NCBI GenBank assembly: GCA_947492175.1
Contig: CANLMQ010000022.1
Span: 40,420 to 104,419 of the forward strand
Length of the DNA: 64,000 nt
Reading direction: 5' to 3'
Source: an uncultured Draconibacterium sp.
Lineage (GTDB): Bacteria > Bacteroidota > Bacteroidia > Bacteroidales > Prolixibacteraceae
In this document: positions 6,981 through 15,144 of the stretch, piece after piece
How the letters are laid out: every line of letters starts with the position of its first letter
Numbering within the stretch: position 1 is the first letter of the stretch
The notes under the pieces: model-generated
Databases searched by the model: none
What the model saw: only the letters and a program-made list of their open reading frames with translations
Told to the model about the DNA's origin: nothing
Translations under genes and position numbers: made by a program

Positions 6981-9311
6981 GTGTTCGATTATTTAAAAGA
7001 TCTTAACGAATCGCAACGGGAAGCGGTTTTACGCACCGAAGGTCCTGCACTTGTAATTGCCGGGGCCGGTTCCGGGAAAACCCGCGTTTTAACCTACCGG
7101 ATTGCCAATTTATTAAAACAAGGCGCACGCCCGTCGAGTATTTTGTCGCTTACTTTTACCAATAAAGCAGCCCGCGAAATGAAAGAGCGGATTGCCGGTG
7201 TTGTGGGCGAAAGTACTGCGCGCTATCTTTGGATGGGTACATTCCACAGCATTTTTGCACGTATTCTGCGTTACGAACACGAAACACTTGGTTACCCGTC
7301 GAATTTTACAATTTACGACAGTGCCGACAGTAAAAGTTTGATTAAAACCATTATTAAAAGTTTACAACTCGACGATAAAAGTTACAAACCCAACGTAGTT
7401 GCCAGCCGCATTTCTATGGCAAAAAATAACCTGATAACTCCCAACGTTTACGCCAATTCGGCCGAGATACGTAATGTTGACAAAAACATGCGAATGCCGG
7501 CTATTGCTACCATTTATAAAGAATATGCCAAACGTTGCTTTCTTTCAGGAGCTATGGACTTCGATGATTTGTTGCTTAAAACCAACCTGCTTTTTCGCGA
7601 CCACCCCGATGTGCTGAAAAAATACCAGGAACGTTTTGGTTATGTAATGGTTGACGAGTATCAGGATACCAACTACTCGCAGTACCTTATTGTAAAAAAA
7701 CTGGCAGCCGGGCATAAAAATATTTGTGTGGTTGGCGACGATGCACAAAGTATTTACTCTTTCCGGGGCGCACGTATTGAAAACATTCTGAACTTTAAAA
7801 CAGATTATCCTGAGCACAGAATTTTTAAACTCGAACAGAATTACCGCTCAACACAAACCATTGTAAATGCAGCAAACAGTATAATTGCCCAAAACAAAAA
7901 ACAAATTCCGAAAAATGTTTTCTCGGAAAAAGAGTTGGGAAAACCTATAAAAATAATTTCGGCTTTAACCGATAACGAAGAAGGTTTTTTGGTGGCTCAG
8001 GAAATTGCACAAACACAACTGCGCGATCATTATAAATACGAGGATTACGCCATTTTGTACCGAACAAATGCACAATCACGTATTTTTGAGGAATCGCTTA
8101 GAAAAAGAAATATTCCCTACAAAATTTATGGTGGTTTAAGTTTCTACCAACGTAAAGAAATTAAAGATTTGCTGAGCTATTTCAGAATCACGATAAACTC
8201 GGCAGATAACGAGGCATTAAAACGAATCATCAATTTCCCGGCGCGTGGTATTGGAGCCACAACCCTTACAAAACTAGAAACAGCCGCAATAAACAACGAA
8301 ACTTCAATCTGGAATATCATTAATGCACTACCTGCTGTTAATTATGCCAACCTTAACAAAGGTACAGTAACTAAAATTCTCAATTTTGTTAACCTGATTA
8401 AACGATTTTATAAGTTGGCCGAAGAAAGCGATGCCTTCGAAACAGCTAAAACAATTGCAGAACAAACAGGTATTTTAAAAGAATTATACAACGACAAATC
8501 GCCCGAAGGTTTAAGCCGCCACGAAAATATTCAGGAATTATTAAATGGGATACAGGAATTCAGCATAAATGCAAAAGAATTGGGCGAACCGGAAAAACTG
8601 GAAAATTACCTTGAAGATGTAGCCTTGCTGACCGATCAGGACAGTGAAAAAGATGAAGACAAAAACAAAGTCACCTTAATGACCGTTCACTCGTCTAAAG
8701 GACTGGAATTTAAAAATGTTTTTATTGTTGGTTTGGAAGAAAACCTGTTTCCATCGCAGCGCCAGGGAGAAAAAAACACACAGGAAGCTTTGGAAGAAGA
8801 ACGTCGGCTTTTTTATGTTGCACTAACCCGGGCCGAAGAAAATGCATGTTTTTCGTTTGCAAACCAACGTTACCGCTGGGGCAGCCTTGATTTTTGTACA
8901 CCAAGCCGTTTTCTCGAAGAACTAGATGAAAAGTACCTCGACACATCGGGTGTAGAAACACTGGCACGTAACACCTCGCGTCAGCACCAAACTATGACTT
9001 CCACCCAAAAGCAAATACAGCAAATTACGCGTCGTCCGGCAGGTTCACCAATGAAAACCCGCGAATCGCAAAACATTTTCAACAAAAAACTCGTTTCCCT
9101 AAAAGAAACAGGCAGAACTCAGGATACGTTTGTGGGCGATGATGCCAGTAAAATTCAATCGGGAATGGTTGTCGAACACCAGCGTTTTGGCAAAGGAAAA
9201 GTACTACAGGTGGAGGGAGTTGCTCCAAATATTAAAGCAACAGTTTACTTCCATTCAGGAGCGCAGAAACAATTGCTACTCAAATTTGCCAGGTTGAAAA
9301 TAATAGGATAA
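6981..9311 (+). CDS. UvrD/PcrA-family ATP-dependent DNA helicase
   Basis: A superfamily 1A 3'-5' helicase of 776 residues with the motifs in order: Walker A AGAGSGKT (27-34), Walker B/motif II VDEYQDT (about 224-230), DDAQSIYSFRGA, QNYRSTQ (about 285), VTLMTVHSSKGLEF (about 564-577) and EERRLFYVALTRA (about 606-618). The C-terminal HQRFGKGKVLQVEG block is the PcrA/UvrD tail associated with RNA polymerase contact. The role is DNA unwinding in repair and in removal of obstacles from forks. Translation starts at GTG 6981, which directly precedes the conserved FDYLKDLNESQ. The next gene is 123 bases downstream. Confidence 0.93.
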   Translation: MFDYLKDLNESQREAVLRTEGPALVIAGAGSGKTRVLTYRIANLLKQGARPSSILSLTFTNKAAREMKERIAGVVGESTARYLWMGTFHSIFARILRYEHETLGYPSNFTIYDSADSKSLIKTIIKSLQLDDKSYKPNVVASRISMAKNNLITPNVYANSAEIRNVDKNMRMPAIATIYKEYAKRCFLSGAMDFDDLLLKTNLLFRDHPDVLKKYQERFGYVMVDEYQDTNYSQYLIVKKLAAGHKNICVVGDDAQSIYSFRGARIENILNFKTDYPEHRIFKLEQNYRSTQTIVNAANSIIAQNKKQIPKNVFSEKELGKPIKIISALTDNEEGFLVAQEIAQTQLRDHYKYEDYAILYRTNAQSRIFEESLRKRNIPYKIYGGLSFYQRKEIKDLLSYFRITINSADNEALKRIINFPARGIGATTLTKLETAAINNETSIWNIINALPAVNYANLNKGTVTKILNFVNLIKRFYKLAEESDAFETAKTIAEQTGILKELYNDKSPEGLSRHENIQELLNGIQEFSINAKELGEPEKLENYLEDVALLTDQDSEKDEDKNKVTLMTVHSSKGLEFKNVFIVGLEENLFPSQRQGEKNTQEALEEERRLFYVALTRAEENACFSFANQRYRWGSLDFCTPSRFLEELDEKYLDTSGVETLARNTSRQHQTMTSTQKQIQQITRRPAGSPMKTRESQNIFNKKLVSLKETGRTQDTFVGDDASKIQSGMVVEHQRFGKGKVLQVEGVAPNIKATVYFHSGAQKQLLLKFARLKIIG

Positions 9312-9434
9312 GAAGGGTTTGCTAAGAATTAATTCGTGATTTGTCGGGAATTCATTAGTTTTGCAAAATCACTTCGGGAATAAATCCTACATTTTTACTT
9401 GAAGATTAGATTTTTATCAATAAAGATTTGTTAG

Positions 9435-10031
9435 ATGGATTATAATTCAAACAGAAAAAAATTAGCTCTTCCTGAGTATGGAAGAAATATACAAAATATG
9501 GTCGATTATCTTATGACCATTGAAGACCGCGACAAAAGAAATAAATCGGCACAAACCGTAATTGATGTTATGGGAAACCTGTATCCCTATCTGCGAGATG
9601 TGGCCGAATTTAAACACAAACTTTGGGATCATCTGGCAATTATGTCCGATTTTCAATTAGACATTGACTACCCGTACGATCCACCTTCGCCTGATATTTT
9701 AACTGAAAAACCGAGCAGAGTCCCATACAACCAGCATCATATTCAGTGGAAACATTACGGACGCACCATGGAGCTTATGATTGAAAAAGCACTGGAATAC
9801 GAAGGAGAAGAGCGGGAAATTATGATTGAGCAATTGGCCAACCATATGAAAAAATCGTACCTTTCGTGGAATAAAGATGCCGTTGAAGACAAGAAAATAT
9901 TTTCCGATTTAAAAATTTTATCGGGCGGTCGTTTAAAAGTTCGCGAAGACCTTCAGCTTGCCGACGCCAAGGCTTTAGTCGGCAAAAAGAAAAAGCCGCA
10001 ACAAAACAAGCAGAACAAAAAGAGAAAATAA
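9435..10031 (+). CDS. DUF4290 family protein
   Basis: 198 residues matching the Bacteroidota DUF4290 family: LPEYGRNIQNMVDYLM near the start, then DFQLDIDYPYDPP and HYGRTMELMIEKA. The C-terminal tail is very basic (about the last 15 residues are almost all K, Q, N and R), which suggests nucleic-acid or ribosome contact. It lies 27 bases before murA, a conserved pairing in this phylum, so the two are probably co-transcribed. Its biochemical role is unknown. Confidence 0.85.
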   Translation: MDYNSNRKKLALPEYGRNIQNMVDYLMTIEDRDKRNKSAQTVIDVMGNLYPYLRDVAEFKHKLWDHLAIMSDFQLDIDYPYDPPSPDILTEKPSRVPYNQHHIQWKHYGRTMELMIEKALEYEGEEREIMIEQLANHMKKSYLSWNKDAVEDKKIFSDLKILSGGRLKVREDLQLADAKALVGKKKKPQQNKQNKKRK

Positions 10032-10058
10032 ATCTTTCCAATTCAAACCCAATCTCCA

Positions 10059-11363
10059 ATGTCAACTTTCAAAATAGAAGGTGGATACAAACTTAAAGGT
10101 GACCTCGAACCTCAGGGAGCAAAAAATGAGGCACTGCAAATTATTTGCGCCACCTTGTTATCTGCTGAAAAAACAGTTATTGAAAATATTCCTGAAATTC
10201 GTGATGTTTTAAAACTTATTGAAATTTTAAAAGGACTTGGTGTTAAAGTTGAACGCTTAAAAAAAGGAAATTTCAGTTTTGATGCTTCAACCATCAATAT
10301 TGATTTCCTTAAAAGTCACGAATATGCCAAACAAGCAGGAGTTTTACGTGGTTCTATAATGATAATCGGGCCGTTGCTTGCGCGTTTCGGTCAGGGATTT
10401 ATTCCACAACCCGGAGGCGACAAAATCGGACGTCGGAGAGTTGATACACACTTTATCGGGCTACAGAAACTAGGTGCTGAATTTCAATACGATGCCGACA
10501 ACCATTGGTATTCCATTTCTGCAAAAAAACTGCGTGGTGCTTACATGTTACTCGACGAAGCGTCGGTAACCGGAACAGCCAACATTGTAATGGCAGCTGT
10601 ACTTGCCGAAGGAGTTACCACCATATACAATGCTGCCTGCGAACCGTATTTGCAACAATTATGCAAAATGCTGGTATCGATGGGAGCAAAAATTAATGGT
10701 ATTGGCTCAAACCTGTTAACAATAGAAGGAGTAACATCACTCAGTGGCTGTACGCATCGCATTCTTCCCGATATGATTGAAGTTGGCAGTTTTATTGGCC
10801 TAGCCGCCATGACAGCTTCCGAAATAAATATAAAAAATGTAGGAATTGAACACCTTGGAATCATTCCCGAATCCTTCAGAAGATTAGGAATTAAGGTGGA
10901 ACAAGTGGATGACGATTTATTGGTAAGAGACACCGAACATTACGAAATTGAATCGTACATAGATGGCTCTATTATGACCATTGCCGACGCTCCCTGGCCC
11001 GGATTAACCCCCGACTTATTAAGCGTATTTTTAGTGGTTGCCACACAAGCTAAAGGCAGCGTACTTATTCACCAGAAAATGTTTGAAAGTCGCCTGTTCT
11101 TTGTCGATAAATTAATCGATATGGGTGCCCAAATAATATTATGCGATCCACACAGGGCGACGGTTATCGGACTCGACAGAAAACTCAGTTTACGCTCTAC
11201 CAAAATGGTATCGCCCGATATACGTGCCGGAATTGCACTTTTAATTGCTGCCATGTCGGCAAAAGGAACCAGCACCATCGATAACATTGAACAAATAGAC
11301 CGGGGCTACGAAAATATAGACGGACGCCTGAATGCGCTTGGAGCCAAGATATCAAGAATATAA
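10059..11363 (+). CDS. murA: UDP-N-acetylglucosamine 1-carboxyvinyltransferase
   Basis: This 434-residue MurA catalyses the first committed step of peptidoglycan synthesis, enolpyruvyl transfer from PEP to UDP-GlcNAc in the cytoplasm. Family marks include the N-terminal PQGAKNEAL (Lys22/Asn23), GSIMIIGPLLARFG, TDLLSVF-like PDLLSVF and ESRLFFVDKL. At the catalytic loop the sequence is GGDKIGRRRVD, so Asp121 takes the place of the usual catalytic Cys. MurA with Asp at this position is active but not alkylated by fosfomycin, so intrinsic fosfomycin resistance is expected. It follows DUF4290 by 27 bases. Confidence 0.95.
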   Translation: MSTFKIEGGYKLKGDLEPQGAKNEALQIICATLLSAEKTVIENIPEIRDVLKLIEILKGLGVKVERLKKGNFSFDASTINIDFLKSHEYAKQAGVLRGSIMIIGPLLARFGQGFIPQPGGDKIGRRRVDTHFIGLQKLGAEFQYDADNHWYSISAKKLRGAYMLLDEASVTGTANIVMAAVLAEGVTTIYNAACEPYLQQLCKMLVSMGAKINGIGSNLLTIEGVTSLSGCTHRILPDMIEVGSFIGLAAMTASEINIKNVGIEHLGIIPESFRRLGIKVEQVDDDLLVRDTEHYEIESYIDGSIMTIADAPWPGLTPDLLSVFLVVATQAKGSVLIHQKMFESRLFFVDKLIDMGAQIILCDPHRATVIGLDRKLSLRSTKMVSPDIRAGIALLIAAMSAKGTSTIDNIEQIDRGYENIDGRLNALGAKISRI

Positions 11364-11418
11364 AACAAAAAACGGCTAAACATTCCAACACCTATTTCGT
11401 TTATTTGTAACTAGCAAT

Positions 11419-11426
11419 TATATTTG
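11419..11426 (+). promoter_or_regulatory. Predicted -7 element of the thioredoxin-like gene
   Basis: TATATTTG 24 bases before the ATG. The -33 region is not convincing. Confidence 0.45.
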
Positions 11427-11449
11427 CGCACAACGAAGAATAATTAAAT

Positions 11450-11962
11450 ATGAAAAAATTTGTTTTATTACTGGCAATTGTATTATTGGGTACCGGTATT
11501 TCATTTGCTCAAAAAATAGGAATCAACATTGGAGATAAGGCTCCAGAATTAATCGGAACAACTCCCGATGGAAAAACAATAAAACTTTCCGATACCAGGG
11601 GCAAATTGGTTTTGCTGGATTTTTGGGCTTCGTGGTGCGGACCATGCCGCAGAGAAAATCCCAATGTAGTGAATGTGTACAACACTTTTAAAGACAAAAA
11701 ATTTACAAATGGTGATGGCTTCGTTGTTTTCAACGTTTCGCTGGACCGATCTGCAGATTCATGGAAAGCCGGGATTAAACAAGATAAGTTAGACTGGCCT
11801 TATCACATCAGCGATTTAAAATACTGGCAGTCGAAACATGCAGCAGTTTACGGGGTGCGATCTATTCCTTCAAGCTTTTTGATCGATGGAAATGGAATTA
11901 TTGTTGCCAAACAATTACGTGGCCCTTCATTAGAAGCAGCACTAAAAAAATATGCAAAATAG
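11450..11962 (+). CDS. TlpA-like periplasmic thioredoxin-family protein
   Basis: 170 residues: a signal peptide (1-20, ending SFAQ) and then a TlpA/ResA-type thioredoxin fold. It has the start block IGDKAPELIGTTPDG, the redox motif WCGPC (62-66) and the cis-Pro loop RSIPSSFLID. It is expected to reduce or exchange protein disulfides in the periplasm. The partner cannot be told from the sequence, and neighbouring murA and grpE are not functionally informative. It has its own promoter, and the inverted repeat after it may terminate it. Confidence 0.85.
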   Translation: MKKFVLLLAIVLLGTGISFAQKIGINIGDKAPELIGTTPDGKTIKLSDTRGKLVLLDFWASWCGPCRRENPNVVNVYNTFKDKKFTNGDGFVVFNVSLDRSADSWKAGIKQDKLDWPYHISDLKYWQSKHAAVYGVRSIPSSFLIDGNGIIVAKQLRGPSLEAALKKYAK

Positions 11963-12002
11963 CCTGACAAAGAGGTATTTTAAATCTATTACAAAATCGA
12001 TC

Positions 12003-12037
12003 AAATTGGCACTCAATATTTATTTGGGTGCCAATTT
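12003..12037. promoter_or_regulatory. CIRCE-like inverted repeat between the thioredoxin gene and grpE
   Basis: Arms 12003-12014 and 12026-12037 pair over 12 bases with one G-T, around an 11-base centre. The core TTGGCACTC / GGGTGCCAA resembles the HrcA operator CIRCE (TTAGCACTC-N9-GAGTGCTAA) but has two extra spacer bases. It overlaps the putative -33 element of the grpE promoter. It is also a plausible terminator for the upstream gene because T-rich sequence follows. I cannot separate the two roles. Confidence 0.5.
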
Positions 12038-12051
12038 GTCTTTTATATTTG
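12023..12051 (+). promoter_or_regulatory. Predicted promoter of grpE-dnaJ
   Basis: TATATTTG at 12044-12051, with TTTG at 12023-12026 (17-base spacer) inside the right arm of the inverted repeat. Transcription would start near 12057. Confidence 0.5.
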
Positions 12052-12062
12052 CATGGCAAAAT

Positions 12063-12086
12063 TTTTGCTATCGTTGGGTAGCAAAA
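12063..12086 (+). promoter_or_regulatory. Hairpin in the grpE 5' untranslated region
   Basis: TTTTGCTA (12063-12070) and TAGCAAAA (12079-12086) form a perfect 8-pair, A/U-rich stem ending 4 bases before the ATG at 12091. Its position in a heat-shock leader would suit temperature-sensitive initiation, but this is inference. Confidence 0.4.
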
Positions 12087-12090
12087 TAAA

Positions 12091-12708
12091 ATGATAAAAA
12101 TGGCAGAAGAAAAAGTAAATAACGGGAAAAATTCGGAAGAAGAGGTATTGGAGAATGTAACCAATACAGAAAAAGAAGAAACGAAAACCCCGGACACTGA
12201 AGATAAGGTTGAAGAAAAATCTTCAAAAAAGAAAAAAGCAAAAAAAGATAAGAAGGAAGCGCAAATTGAAGAATTAGGCGAAAAATTACAGGAGATACAA
12301 GACAAACACCTTCGTTTGCAAGCTGAATTCGACAACTTCAGAAGAAGGACGATAAAAGAAAAAGCAGACCTGATAAAATCGGGAGGCGAATCTGTTCTTG
12401 TAAATATTCTACCTGTTATCGACGATTTTGAAAGAGCAATTGAGTCGTTAAAAGAAGTTTCGGATGAAGATGCAGGAAAACAAGGGACACTTCTTATTTA
12501 CAATAAATTTCAGGAGTTCCTGAAACAAAACAACGTAAAGGAAATTGAAGCACTTCACCAGGATTTTGATGTGGATCTTCACGAAGCATTAACAAAAATT
12601 CCTGCCCCCGAAGAAAAACTGAAAGGAAAAGTTGTTGATGTAATTTCAAAAGGATATTGTTTGAACGAAAAGGTAATCCGGTTTGCCAAAGTAGTAATCG
12701 GAGAATAA
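12091..12708 (+). CDS. grpE: Nucleotide exchange factor GrpE
   Basis: 205 residues with a long acidic, Lys/Glu-rich N-terminus (about 1-60), a coiled coil (about 60-100) and the conserved GrpE core: LRLQAEFDNFRRR, LVNILPVIDDFERAI, KGYCLNEKVIRFAKVVIGE. It releases ADP from DnaK in the DnaK-DnaJ-GrpE chaperone cycle. ATG 12091 is used; ATG 12100 (MAEEKV) is equally plausible. dnaJ starts 17 bases downstream, so the two genes form an operon. dnaK is not in the window. Confidence 0.95.
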   Translation: MIKMAEEKVNNGKNSEEEVLENVTNTEKEETKTPDTEDKVEEKSSKKKKAKKDKKEAQIEELGEKLQEIQDKHLRLQAEFDNFRRRTIKEKADLIKSGGESVLVNILPVIDDFERAIESLKEVSDEDAGKQGTLLIYNKFQEFLKQNNVKEIEALHQDFDVDLHEALTKIPAPEEKLKGKVVDVISKGYCLNEKVIRFAKVVIGE

Positions 12709-12725
12709 TTTGACGAAATAAAATA

Positions 12726-13886
12726 ATGGCAAAAAGAGATTATTACGAGGTTCTAGACGTAAGCAAAAGCGCCAGCGCAGAGGAAATAAAAAAAGCCTAC
12801 CGAAAAAAAGCAATTCAGTATCATCCCGATAAAAATCCGGGTGATAAACAAGCTGAAGAAAATTTCAAAGAGGCTGCTGAAGCATACGAAGTGCTGAGTA
12901 ACCCTGAGAAAAAGCAACGTTACGACCAATTTGGCCACGCCGGAATGGGTGGTGCTGCCGGAGGTGGTTTTGGTGGAGGATTCTCTGACATTGAAGATAT
13001 TTTCTCATCATTTGGCGATATTTTTGGCGGCCATTTTGGTGGCTTTGGTGGTTTTGGCGGTGGCGGAAGCCGCGGAAGAGGCGGACGCCGGGTTAGCAGA
13101 GGCTCCGATCTTCGTGTAAAAGTACGTCTAACATTGAGCGAAATTGTAAATGGCGTTGAGAAAAAAATAAAGGTAAAAAAATACGTTGCGTGTCAACACT
13201 GTAATGGTACTGGTGCAAAAAACGGATCGTCGTACTCCACCTGTGGAACTTGTGGTGGAGCCGGGCAGGTTACTCGCGTGCAAAACACTTTGCTTGGACA
13301 AATGCAAACTACTGCTGCCTGTCCGACCTGCCAGGGCGAAGGCAAAATGATTACCGATAAATGTAACCACTGCGCCGGAGAAGGTGTAATCCGCAACGAG
13401 GAAGTTATCAACATAAAAATACCTGCCGGTGTTGGAGAAGGAATGCAACTTAACGTTTCGGGAAAAGGAAACACCGGACGACGAGGTGGAATTAATGGCG
13501 ATTTATTGGTTGTAATTACAGAAGAAGAGCACAAAGAATTGGTTCGCGACGGAAACAATCTAATCTACAACCTGTTTCTTTCGTTTCCTGAAATTACGCT
13601 GGGAACTACAGCTGAAATTCCGACAGTTGAAAACAAAGTAAAAGTGAAAATTGATGCAGGTACACAACCTGAAAAAATATTACGTTTACGTGGTAAAGGA
13701 ATTCCTGATGTAAATGGGTACGGACGAGGAGATTTACTGGTTCGTGTACATGTGTGGATACCGAAGAAACTGAGTAATGAAGAAAAACGGACTTTGGAAA
13801 AACTGCAGGCATCTCCAGGTTTCCAGGAAGGTCCCTCTGCTTCTGAAAAATCATTTTTTCAGAAAATGAAAGACATGTTTGAGTAA
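12726..13886 (+). CDS. dnaJ: Chaperone protein DnaJ
   Basis: A full-length type I J-protein of 386 residues. It has a J domain with HPD at 33-35, a Gly/Phe-rich linker (about 72-128), four CxxCxGxG zinc-binding repeats (CQHCNGTG, CGTCGGAG, CPTCQGEG, CNHCAGEG; about 155-210) and the C-terminal substrate-binding domains. It delivers clients to DnaK and stimulates its ATPase. Co-transcribed with grpE and followed by a terminator. Confidence 0.97.
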   Translation: MAKRDYYEVLDVSKSASAEEIKKAYRKKAIQYHPDKNPGDKQAEENFKEAAEAYEVLSNPEKKQRYDQFGHAGMGGAAGGGFGGGFSDIEDIFSSFGDIFGGHFGGFGGFGGGGSRGRGGRRVSRGSDLRVKVRLTLSEIVNGVEKKIKVKKYVACQHCNGTGAKNGSSYSTCGTCGGAGQVTRVQNTLLGQMQTTAACPTCQGEGKMITDKCNHCAGEGVIRNEEVINIKIPAGVGEGMQLNVSGKGNTGRRGGINGDLLVVITEEEHKELVRDGNNLIYNLFLSFPEITLGTTAEIPTVENKVKVKIDAGTQPEKILRLRGKGIPDVNGYGRGDLLVRVHVWIPKKLSNEEKRTLEKLQASPGFQEGPSASEKSFFQKMKDMFE

Positions 13887-13912
13887 AGTATCTAAAACTC
13901 AATAAATTATTG

Positions 13913-13940
13913 AAAGCCTGGTTTTACCGGGCTTTTTTTA
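13913..13940 (+). terminator. Rho-independent terminator of grpE-dnaJ
   Basis: A nine-pair stem (AAAGCCTGG with CCGGGCTTT) and a T run, 26 bases after the dnaJ stop. Confidence 0.85.
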
Positions 13941-14011
13941 TGTCATAAAAAGGAATTTTGTTATCGTTTTCGGGAAAGTCCGAAGAATGTACCCACTTTA
14001 TTTCATTAATT

Positions 14012-14042
14012 TTTGCAAAAAACAATGACTAAACTAAATTTG
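14012..14042 (+). promoter_or_regulatory. Predicted promoter of the Crp/Fnr-type regulator
   Basis: TTTG 14012-14015, 19 bases, TAAATTTG 14035-14042: a near-perfect match. The last base of the -7 element is the first base of the upstream GTG codon at 14042, which argues against that GTG as the real start. Confidence 0.65.
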
Positions 14043-14056
14043 TGAAAACTACTGAC

Positions 14057-14686
14057 GTGAAAGATTTCTATAACCGATACAATTTTCTAGAGCCTGAGTT
14101 ACAGGAAGAAATCCTGAATATATCTGTTCATAAAACATTTGCTCCCAAAGAAACATTAATCCGCGAAGGCCAATTTATATCCAGTTTTCCACTTTTAATA
14201 CAAGGCCTTATCAGAGTGTCAAAAACCAGTACCGACGGAAACGAACTGTTACTTTATTACCTACACGAGAATGAAGTTTGTGCCATGTCTCTTACATGTT
14301 GCATGGCAAGACAAACCAGCAATGTAAATGCTGTTGCAGAAGAAGAAACCGAAGTTTTACTCATTCCGGTAGAAAAGCTTGACATCTGGACAAGTAAATA
14401 TCCGCTTTGGAAACAGTTTGTGATGCAAACTTTTCAACAGCGTTTTCGCGGACTAATTGATACACTGGATGCCCTTGCGTTTATGAAACTCGACGAACGA
14501 CTTGAAAAATATTTTATCGACCGTAACAAAAAATCAGGTGCAACTACATTTACAGGAACACACCAGGATTTGGCTCTTCAACTGAATTCCTCGCGCGAGG
14601 TAATTTCGAGACTACTAAAAAAAATGGAAAAAGCCGGAAAAATTGAATTATCAAGAAATTTTATTGACTTTTCCGGTCTTGTGTGA
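14057..14686 (+). CDS. Crp/Fnr-family transcription regulator
   Basis: About 209 residues: a cyclic-nucleotide-binding-fold sensor domain (about 20-115) and a C-terminal winged helix whose recognition region reads LQLNSSREVISRLLKKMEKAGKIEL. The sensor domain contains a Cys pair (SLTCCM) but not the four-Cys Fnr cluster pattern, so the signal is unknown. The frame is open from GTG 14042, but that codon overlaps the -7 element. GTG 14057 (VKDFYNRYNF) is therefore the better start. Both are non-ATG. Monocistronic. Confidence 0.85.
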   Translation: MKDFYNRYNFLEPELQEEILNISVHKTFAPKETLIREGQFISSFPLLIQGLIRVSKTSTDGNELLLYYLHENEVCAMSLTCCMARQTSNVNAVAEEETEVLLIPVEKLDIWTSKYPLWKQFVMQTFQQRFRGLIDTLDALAFMKLDERLEKYFIDRNKKSGATTFTGTHQDLALQLNSSREVISRLLKKMEKAGKIELSRNFIDFSGLV

Positions 14687-14814
14687 CTTTAATTACATCC
14701 CGCATTTTAAAGTCTTCTTTTATTTGTAACGTTAAAAATATAATACAATTAGTTCATAACTATTGAATACAAATTTTTTGGGTTATAAAATCGGTTAGTA
14801 GTTGAAGGTTGATT

Positions 14815-14846
14815 AGCCATTTGTCAGTTGACAGATGGCTTTTTTA
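14815..14846 (+). terminator. Strong terminator 130 bases after the Crp/Fnr gene
   Basis: A twelve-pair stem (14815-14826 with 14829-14840, one G-U pair) followed by six Ts. The 14687-15144 gap holds no ORF I trust; a short RNA ending at this terminator is possible but has no clear promoter. Confidence 0.8.
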
Positions 14847-15144
14847 TTTACGTAATTCAACTCCATATTTATATTTTTAATATCAATACTGAATTCTATT
14901 TGCTCCACATAAGCCATTTTGCTTATCTACCTCAAACCGTAATCACAAATTAACACTCCCATCTCTGTAAATCATTGTCTTATTGCATTTTCTGCCTTAT
15001 TCGCAAGATAATCAATCATAATTTCAGTTTAATGTTAATTTCATATTGAAAACTTATCCGCCTAATCAGTTACGATTTATAGATATAATACTGATATTTG
15101 TCATCAATCAGCAACAGAAAGTATCAACTTAAAATTTTAGCCAG

